DNA of 12,619 bases from an uncultured Eubacteriales bacterium (GTDB lineage Bacteria; Bacillota; Clostridia; Oscillospirales; CAG-272), in NCBI GenBank assembly GCA_900548735.1, contig URMC01000049.1, positions 1 to 12,619 of the forward strand, in the 5' to 3' direction. The notes beneath the pieces are model-generated. The model was not told where the DNA came from and did no database searches. It saw only the letters and a list, made by a program, of their open reading frames with translations. Positions 1 to 3,876 of this stretch are shown here, one piece after another. Numbering within the stretch: the stretch's first letter is position 1; every line of letters begins with the position of its first letter. Made by a program: the position numbers and the translations under genes.

Positions 1-42
1 TTTGGAATCCTTCAAAAACTTCCCGGCAACTGACGCCGGGGC
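1..42 (+). repeat. partial copy of the dispersed ~100-bp hairpin unit
   Basis: Positions 4-40 closely match the block GGA-T-CCTTCAAAAACTTTCC-GGCAACTG-CGCCGGG that occurs at about 3367-3403 and 3483-3519. The copy is cut off by the window edge on the left and ends against the amidase stop codon on the right, so only the T-tract and hairpin part is seen. The match was made by eye. Confidence 0.6.
14..40 (-). terminator. intrinsic terminator of the amidase gene
   Basis: Read on the minus strand, a perfect 6-bp GC stem CCCGGC/GCCGGG (22-27 with 35-40, 7-nt loop) starts only 3 nt after the amidase stop codon and is followed by AAG and five T residues (14-18). This is the standard shape of a Rho-independent terminator. 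The same sequence is the left part of the repeat unit found twice at 3348-3563, so the terminator appears to be supplied by a dispersed repeat. Confidence 0.6.
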
Positions 43-43
43 T

Positions 44-610
44 TCAGGTCACGCCGGTATAAGCAAGGATACCCTCATACACGCCGCGGGCAAACAGATC
101 CGGGCGGGTGTTCATCAGTTCGGCGTCAAAGGCGTTGGTGATAAAACCCAACTCCACCAGCACGGCGGGCATCTGGGTGCGCTTGAGCACGTAAAGCCCG
201 GGTCTTGTTTTCATGCCGCGGTTCGGCAACCCCGTATTTGCCGCCAGTGCCGTGAGAATGTCCTCCCCCAGGAAAAACGCGGGCGTGTTTGTGGCGTAAG
301 AGAACGCTTCGCTCCCCGTGGCGGCGGCAAGGTCGGAGGCGTTGGTGTGCAGGCTGATAAAATAGTCCGCGCCCCACTCGTTGGCGTCCCGCACGCGTGC
401 CGCAAGGCTGGTGGTGTTGGAGGTGCCAAGCGCCGTCTCCGGCGTGGGGCGGGAAAGGCGCACGTCAAAATTTCCGTTTGCGCGCAACAATGCCGCCGTC
501 TCCTGCCCGATGCGGTACACAATATCCTGTTCGCGCAAGCCGTTTCCCTCCGCCCCCGCGTTGGGGTTTTGCGGATTATGCCCCTGGTCGATGTATATTT
601 TAATCGCCAT
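44..610 (-). CDS. N-acetylmuramoyl-L-alanine amidase (Amidase_3, zinc-dependent)
   Basis: This 188-residue enzyme is predicted to cut the amide bond between N-acetylmuramic acid and L-alanine in peptidoglycan. It consists of a single Amidase_3 domain. The expected zinc ligands are visible as H11 (DQGHN), E27 (REQD) and H88 (SLHTNA), and the catalytic Glu is E153 (VELGFITN). There is no signal peptide, membrane segment or cell-wall-binding repeat, so it is a bare catalytic domain. In that respect it resembles phage endolysin-type or cytoplasmic clostridial amidases more than exported CwlD-like enzymes. The ATG at 608-610 is preferred because AAGGGGG lies about 6 nt upstream; the longer frame to 649 adds 13 basic residues without domain homology. 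It is divergent from rsmI and ends in a repeat-derived terminator. No phage genes flank it within the window. The family assignment is firm; the cellular role (sporulation, lysis or recycling) is open. Confidence 0.93.
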   Translation of the reverse strand: MAIKIYIDQGHNPQNPNAGAEGNGLREQDIVYRIGQETAALLRANGNFDVRLSRPTPETALGTSNTTSLAARVRDANEWGADYFISLHTNASDLAAATGSEAFSYATNTPAFFLGEDILTALAANTGLPNRGMKTRPGLYVLKRTQMPAVLVELGFITNAFDAELMNTRPDLFARGVYEGILAYTGVT

Positions 611-655
611 ATCGTTCCCCCTTGTTTTTCTTTGCGGCAGGCGCCGCACAACACC

Positions 656-684
656 ATTTTATGCGCCGGGGCGAAAATCGTCAC
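656..684 (-). promoter_or_regulatory. sigma-A-like promoter for the amidase gene
   Basis: On the minus strand GTGACG (679-684) and TAAAAT (656-661) are separated by exactly 17 bp, resembling TTGACA and TATAAT at 4/6 and 5/6 positions. Transcription would start near 649, giving a leader of about 40 nt. That leader begins with a perfect hairpin TGCGGC/GCCGCA (633-638 with 643-648, loop of 4). The -35 box sits only about 20 bp before the rsmI start, so this promoter and the rsmI leader share the divergent gap. No equally good plus-strand promoter for rsmI was found in it. Confidence 0.45.
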
Positions 685-702
685 CGGAGAAAAGGAGACC
701 TT

Positions 703-1587
703 ATGCCAACCGAAACCGAAGAAAAAAACCGCGTGCTCGGCGGCACGCTGTATCTGGTCGCCACCCCGATCGGCAACCTTGCCGATCTTTCCGAGCGCGC
801 CAAAAAGGTGCTCTCCGAGGTCGATCTTGTCGCGGCGGAGGACACCCGCAACACGGCAAAACTGCTTTCTTTTTTCGGCATTTCCGCCACGCTGATCTCC
901 TATCATGAGCACAACAAACGCGCGCGGGGCGAGGAACTTTGCGAAAAACTGGCGGCGGGCGCATCGGTTGCGCTGGTGACCGACGCGGGTACCCCCGCTA
1001 TCAGTGACCCCGGCGCCGACCTTGTGGCGCTGTGCGCCGACCGCGGCATCCCCGTGACCTCGGTGCCCGGCTGTGTGGCGGGGATTACGGCGCTCACGCT
1101 TTCCGGGCTTCCTACCGACCGGTTTGTGTTTGAGGGCTTCTTGCCCATGGACAAAACCAAACGGCGCGAGCGCTTAGCGGAACTTGCCGCGGAGCGCCGT
1201 ACCTTTATTCTGCACGAGGCGCCGCATAAACTGAAACACACGCTGTCCGAACTTGCAGAAACGCTGGGCGACGGGCGCCGCATTGCCCTGTGCCGGGAGC
1301 TGACCAAACGCAATGAAGAGGTCATCCGCACCACGCTTGCCGGCGCGGTGGAACGCTATCGGGAGAGCGACCCGCGCGGGGAATATGTGCTGGTGCTGGA
1401 GGGGTCTACCGCCGTTCCGGCAAAAGAAACCGATTCTCCGTTGCTGGCGCTGTCCCCGGAGGAGCATGTGGCATATTATGAGAAAGCGGGACTTTCCCGC
1501 ATGGAGGCGACCAAGGCGGCGGCGCGCGACCGCGGGATGACCAAAAGTGAGTTGTATCGGATTCTTCACGCAAGTTTCGAAAAATAA
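703..1587 (+). CDS. rsmI: 16S rRNA (cytidine(1402)-2'-O)-methyltransferase RsmI
   Basis: RsmI uses S-adenosylmethionine to methylate the ribose 2'-OH of C1402 in the decoding centre of 16S rRNA. The 294-residue protein shows the class III (tetrapyrrole methylase-like) fold signatures: the N-terminal GGTLYLVATPIGNLADLSER (residues 13-32), AEDTRNTAKLL (45-55), LVTDAGTPAISDPG (91-104), and the VPGCVAGITAL / SGLPTDRFVFEGFLP block (121-148). The C-terminal segment GLSRMEATKAAARDRGMTKS (263-282) matches the small helical domain that ends this family. Length is normal for the family. The ATG at 703 is chosen because AAAGGAG lies 5-8 nt upstream and the conserved domain begins shortly after; the frame is open back to 622 but those residues have no family similarity. 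It is divergent from the amidase and followed by a separate promoter for asd. Confidence 0.97.
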   Translation: MPTETEEKNRVLGGTLYLVATPIGNLADLSERAKKVLSEVDLVAAEDTRNTAKLLSFFGISATLISYHEHNKRARGEELCEKLAAGASVALVTDAGTPAISDPGADLVALCADRGIPVTSVPGCVAGITALTLSGLPTDRFVFEGFLPMDKTKRRERLAELAAERRTFILHEAPHKLKHTLSELAETLGDGRRIALCRELTKRNEEVIRTTLAGAVERYRESDPRGEYVLVLEGSTAVPAKETDSPLLALSPEEHVAYYEKAGLSRMEATKAAARDRGMTKSELYRILHASFEK

Positions 1588-1589
1588 TC

Positions 1590-1618
1590 TTGCATTTTCG
1601 GAGATTCTGTGATATAAT
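1590..1618 (+). promoter_or_regulatory. sigma-A-like promoter for asd
   Basis: TTGCAT (1590-1595) and a perfect TATAAT (1613-1618) are 17 bp apart. Transcription would begin near 1625, leaving a leader of about 30 nt that carries AAGGAG (1642-1647) 7 nt before the asd ATG. The -35 box is weak (3/6), but the spacing and the -10 box are ideal, and the element sits directly after the rsmI stop codon. Confidence 0.65.
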
Positions 1619-1654
1619 AAAGCATTCGCATCAATCATAGCAAGGAGAAAACAT

Positions 1655-2731
1655 ATGGCGAAACGGACAGTGGGCGTGATCGGCGCCACGGGCATGGTGG
1701 GTCAGCGGTTTCTGACCCTGTTGGAGGATCACCCTTATTTTGAGGTCACGGCGCTTGCCGCCTCCGCACGCTCTGCGGGCAAGACTTACCGCGAGGCGGT
1801 GGGGGAACGCTGGAAAATGCGCACCCCGATGCCGGAAGCATTTGCGGACATGACGGTGCTGGATGCGGCAGACATTGCCGAAATGAAAAAGCGGTGCAAT
1901 TTCGTATTCTGCGCCGTGGATATGAAAAAAGAGGACATCCGCGCGCTGGAAGAAGCATATGCGCGGGCGGAGATTCCGGTGGTCTCCAACAATTCGGCGC
2001 ACCGGTGGACGCCGGACGTGCCGATGGTGATTCCGGAGATCAACGCGGGGCATCTTGCCGTGATTGCGGCGCAGAGAAAGCGCCTTGGTACCACGCGCGG
2101 GTTTATCGCCGTAAAGCCGAACTGCTCAATTCAATCCTATGTGCCGGCGCTGTCGGCGCTGTTGGAATATGAGCCGACGGAGGTGGTTGCCACCACGTAT
2201 CAGGCGATTTCCGGGGCGGGCAAAACCTTCCGCGAGTGGCCGGAAATGGTGGATAATGTGATTCCGTTTATCGGCGGGGAAGAAGAAAAGAGCGAGCAGG
2301 AGCCGCTTCGCGTCTGGGGGCGGGTGGAAAACGGCGTAATTGTGAAGGCGGCGGCACCCGTGATTACCACGCAGTGCATCCGCGTGCCGGTAACGGACGG
2401 TCACACCGCGGCGGTGTTTGTGAAATTCCGCAAAAAGCCGACCAAGGAGCAGATTCTCACGGCGTGGAAGAACTTTGCCGGCAAGCCGCAGGAACTGGGG
2501 CTGCCGCACGCCCCGGCGCAGTTTATTACTTATTTTGAGGAAGAAAACCGCCCGCAGGCGGCGCTGGATCGCGATCTGTACGGCGGGATGGGCGTGTCGG
2601 TCGGGCGGTTACGCGAGGACGCGCTGTATGATTGGAAGTTTGTGGGGCTTTCCCACAACACGTTGCGCGGCGCCGCAGGCGGCGCCGTGCTGATTGCCGA
2701 GCTTCTCCATCGTGAAGGGTATTTTGACTGA
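1655..2731 (+). CDS. asd: aspartate-semialdehyde dehydrogenase, archaeal/fungal-type
   Basis: Asd reduces L-aspartyl-4-phosphate to L-aspartate-4-semialdehyde with NADPH. It is the branch-point step toward lysine/diaminopimelate, threonine and methionine, and acts in the cytoplasm. The 358-residue protein begins with the Rossmann motif GVIGATGMVGQRF (7-19) that binds the NADP phosphate side. The catalytic cysteine is C157 in VKPNCSIQSYVPAL, the loop QAISGAGK (183-190) follows, and R243 and H250 in CIRVPVTDGHTAAVFVKF are the substrate-binding Arg and the general base. The KPNCS-type active site and the overall layout match the archaeal/fungal branch of the family, which is also found in some Clostridia, not the enterobacterial one. 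ATG at 1655 has AAGGAG 7 nt upstream. It has its own promoter and is followed by the repeat-rich spacer, so it is probably transcribed alone. DAP supply links it loosely to cell-wall synthesis. Confidence 0.97.
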   Translation: MAKRTVGVIGATGMVGQRFLTLLEDHPYFEVTALAASARSAGKTYREAVGERWKMRTPMPEAFADMTVLDAADIAEMKKRCNFVFCAVDMKKEDIRALEEAYARAEIPVVSNNSAHRWTPDVPMVIPEINAGHLAVIAAQRKRLGTTRGFIAVKPNCSIQSYVPALSALLEYEPTEVVATTYQAISGAGKTFREWPEMVDNVIPFIGGEEEKSEQEPLRVWGRVENGVIVKAAAPVITTQCIRVPVTDGHTAAVFVKFRKKPTKEQILTAWKNFAGKPQELGLPHAPAQFITYFEEENRPQAALDRDLYGGMGVSVGRLREDALYDWKFVGLSHNTLRGAAGGAVLIAELLHREGYFD

Positions 2732-2736
2732 CCGCT

Positions 2737-2823
2737 CAGCGCATATCTCCGGGCGCACACACCGACTGCCCGGCGCCAGTCGCCAAAAAGTTTTTCGGGG
2801 ATTTAAAGGGGGCTTTTTTCAAA
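2737..2823 (-). repeat. hairpin unit, copy 1 (reverse orientation, diverged)
   Basis: This is the outermost left copy, starting 6 nt after the asd stop. It aligns with copy 2 through GCGCACACACC / GTCGCCAAAAAGTTTTTCGGGG / GGGGGCTTTTTTCAAAA. It is the most diverged of the four copies in this spacer and lacks the distal hairpin arm. Orientation is given relative to copies 3 and 4. Confidence 0.5.
2763..2795 (+). terminator. terminator-like hairpin downstream of asd
   Basis: A perfect 6-bp stem CGACTG/CAGTCG (2763-2768 with 2777-2782) lies 32 nt after the asd stop and is followed, after an A-rich stretch, by TTTTTC (2791-2796). The 8-nt gap before the T-run makes this weaker than a classical terminator; the stronger hairpin at 2934-2965 may serve instead. 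Confidence 0.35.
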
Positions 2824-2824
2824 A

Positions 2825-2852
2825 CCACCTGCGGTGGGGGCACCTGCGGTGC
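2825..2852. repeat. pair of short hairpins CCACC-TGC-GGTGG and GCACC-TGC-GGTGC
   Basis: Two adjacent 13-nt hairpins, each with a perfect 5-bp stem and the same TGC loop, differ at the outermost base pair (C-G versus G-C), so pairing is kept although the sequence changes. They sit between copies 1 and 2 at the place where copies 3 and 4 are separated by CCGCC-GCAA-GGCGG. Confidence 0.5.
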
Positions 2853-2953
2853 GGCGAACAGGCTGGTACGTTTCTTTGGGTGCACACACCCAACATTCCG
2901 TTGACAGTTGTCGGAAAGTTTTTAGGGGAGTTTAAGAGGGGGCTTTTTTCAAA
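2853..2953 (-). repeat. hairpin unit, copy 2 (reverse orientation)
   Basis: Reverse-complement relative of copies 3 and 4. Matching blocks in order are CAGGCTG, CTTTGGGTGC, CAGTTG-CGGAAAGTTTTT, then a purine block and CTTTTTTCAAA. It continues without a break into the inner part of the left arm of the large inverted repeat. Confidence 0.6.
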
Positions 2954-2965
2954 AAGCCCCCTCTT
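2934..2965. terminator. perfect 15-bp hairpin, possible terminator
   Basis: AAGAGGGGGCTTTTT (2934-2948) is followed after two bases by its exact reverse complement AAAAAGCCCCCTCTT (2951-2965). The GC part is a strong 6-bp core, with the T and A runs forming the apical stem. The bases after it are pyrimidine-rich (TTTCCTTTTC) but not a clean T-tract, so transcription termination for asd is plausible but unproven. Confidence 0.5.
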
Positions 2966-3167
2966 TCGCGTTTCCTTTTCGGCATTTTCTTTTTGCTTCT
3001 TTTTCTTTTGTGCCTACCTACTCAAAAGAAAAAGAAGAACTAAGGAATCTGATGCCACAATGAAAAAAGTAACTTTACGTTAGGGCGGGAGAATATGAGT
3101 TGTCGCAAAGCGGCAACCGCCGCCACCTACGGAATTGGTACGAACATAGTGAGAACACCCACTATAG

Positions 3168-3186
3168 GGGCGACCATTGGTCGCCC
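3168..3186. repeat. perfect 9-bp palindrome in the centre of the element
   Basis: GGGCGACCA and TGGTCGCCC are exact reverse complements around a single T. The palindrome occupies the unique centre between the two arms. It could be a cruciform, a protein site or simply part of another intergenic repeat; nothing else marks its role. Confidence 0.5.
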
Positions 3187-3213
3187 GCATGCAAAGCGCA
3201 TCGCCTTACAAGC

Positions 3214-3232
3214 GGGAGGGGAGACCCCTCCC
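3214..3232. repeat. 8-bp GGGAGGGG/CCCCTCCC hairpin
   Basis: A perfect 8-bp stem (3214-3221 with 3225-3232) with loop AGA, just inside the right arm. It is followed by TGCAAAAAGATACTCTTTTTATAATG, which is not a T-tract of the usual kind, so a terminator function is not claimed. Confidence 0.45.
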
Positions 3233-3334
3233 CTGCAAAAAGATACTCTTTTTATAATGTCATCAGATTCCATAGCCGCTTTTTCTTTGTGAGCGTAGGC
3301 GCAAAGAAAAAGCTATCAAAAGAAACGCCAAAAA

Positions 3335-3368
3335 CCAGAGGAAACTTTTTGAAAAAAGTTTCCTCTGG
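3335..3368. repeat. perfect 16-bp hairpin at the inner edge of copy 3
   Basis: CCAGAGGAAACTTTTT (3335-3350) and AAAAAGTTTCCTCTGG (3353-3368) are exact reverse complements around GA. This is the right-arm counterpart of the hairpin at 2934-2965. The two stems differ (GAGGAAAC versus GAGGGGGC) yet both are perfectly paired. Confidence 0.6.
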
Positions 3369-3447
3369 GCTCCTTCAAAAACTTTCCGGCAACTGCCGCC
3401 GGGATGTGCGGCGTTCGCACCCAAAGTAATGCGTCAGCCTGCAAGCC
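3348..3447 (+). repeat. hairpin unit, copy 3
   Basis: This is a 100-bp unit repeated 116 bp downstream with only three mismatches that I can see. It contains, on the minus strand, a CCGGC/GCCGG stem (3386-3390 with 3398-3402) followed by AAAGTTTTT, the same terminator shape seen after the amidase gene. Confidence 0.85.
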
Positions 3448-3463
3448 CCGCCGCAAGGCGGTC

Positions 3464-3563
3464 TTTGAAAAAAGTTTCCTCTGGACTCCTTCAAAAACTT
3501 TCCGGCAACTGCCGCCGGGATGTGCGGCGTGCGCACCCAAAGCAATGCGTCAGCCTGCAAGCC
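3464..3563 (+). repeat. hairpin unit, copy 4
   Basis: Direct repeat of 3348-3447 at a fixed offset of 116 bp, about 97 of 100 positions identical. The high identity compared with copies 1 and 2 suggests a recent tandem duplication within the right arm. The copies are separated by a CCGCC-GCAA-GGCGG hairpin (3448-3461). Confidence 0.85.
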
Positions 3564-3564
3564 G

Positions 3565-3640
3565 CCGTCGAAGACGGTGTCCGCAGGGACCGCAAGGTGC
3601 TGTCAGCCTGCAAGCCCCGCGAGGTGCTGACCTTTCTTCT
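3565..3640 (+). other. string of short hairpins upstream of the glgB promoter
   Basis: Several small stems follow one another: CCGTC-GAA-GACGG (3565-3577), GTCC/GGAC (3579-3590), overlapping ACC-GCAA-GGT (3589-3598), and GTCAGC/GCTGAC (3602-3607 with 3626-3631). The last is followed by the T-rich CTTTCTTCT and could end transcripts that read through from asd. No reading frame here resembles a protein. The rest of the spacer, 3641-3749, is AT-rich and shows nothing further. Confidence 0.4.
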
Positions 3641-3749
3641 GTCGCATTTTGGGCGATAAAAACGAAATTTGATGAATATTTATCTGTGATTTGTGTATAT
3701 TGAACAATGCGAACGATGAAATTTGGGCAAATTTTCAGGTTTGGGGGCA

Positions 3750-3778
3750 TTGTTTTTTTCCCCCTTTTCGTGTATAAT
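3750..3778 (+). promoter_or_regulatory. sigma-A-like promoter for the glycogen operon
   Basis: TTGTTT (3750-3755) and a perfect TATAAT (3773-3778) are 17 bp apart. Transcription would start near 3785 and give a leader of roughly 90 nt before glgB. A second TATAAT at 3792-3797 has no matching -35 box. The position, the AT-rich surroundings and the lack of other candidates make this the likely operon promoter. No operator or riboswitch is recognisable in the leader. Confidence 0.65.
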
Positions 3779-3876
3779 AAAATTGATTCATTATAATAAC
3801 ATAAGGTAACCTTGCGCGGCGGGTTTCCCCGTTCCTGCCCCCTCGCGCGGTTCTGCCTTACGGAAAGGATGCTCGC

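Larger units (their letters stand above)
2736..3563. repeat. ~830-bp imperfect inverted-repeat element between asd and glgB
   Basis: The left arm (about 2736-3075) aligns with the reverse complement of the right arm (about 3225-3563). Shared landmarks in both arms are the CTTTGGGTGC block, the CAGTTG-CGGAAAGTTTTT block, a long perfect hairpin, a TTTTCTTTTG-TGCCTAC-type pyrimidine run followed by CAAAGAAAAAG, and GGAATCTGATG. The middle (about 3080-3225) is unique and holds further hairpins. No transposase and no convincing gene lies inside. It fits either a non-autonomous (MITE-like) element or two head-to-head copies of a dispersed intergenic repeat. Boundaries and similarity were judged by eye. 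Confidence 0.65.

Noticed and set aside
44..610. Amidase as part of a prophage lysis module
   Set aside because: No holin, tail or other phage gene is adjacent; neighbours are rsmI and asd. The left flank is outside the window, so this cannot be fully excluded.
2901..2906. Perfect TTGACA as a -35 box in copy 2
   Set aside because: There is no -10-like sequence 16-18 bp downstream; the hexamer is part of the repeat hairpin.
2694..3083. Open frame across the asd end and the left arm of the inverted repeat
   Set aside because: It begins inside asd, is low-complexity over the pyrimidine runs, and follows repeat sequence rather than any protein pattern.
3253..3258. TATAAT inside the right arm as a promoter
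   Set aside because: No -35 box at a suitable distance (the position holds a C-rich hairpin arm) and no gene follows in reach.
3100..3429. 109-codon frame over the centre and right arm of the repeat element
   Set aside because: No convincing ribosome binding site, composition follows the hairpins, and the reading continues into copy 3 of the repeat; frames in intergenic repeats like this are commonly spurious gene calls.
2736..3640. CRISPR array
   Set aside because: The repeats are about 100 bp, occur in both orientations, and have no regular short repeat and unique spacer pattern; no cas genes are present.
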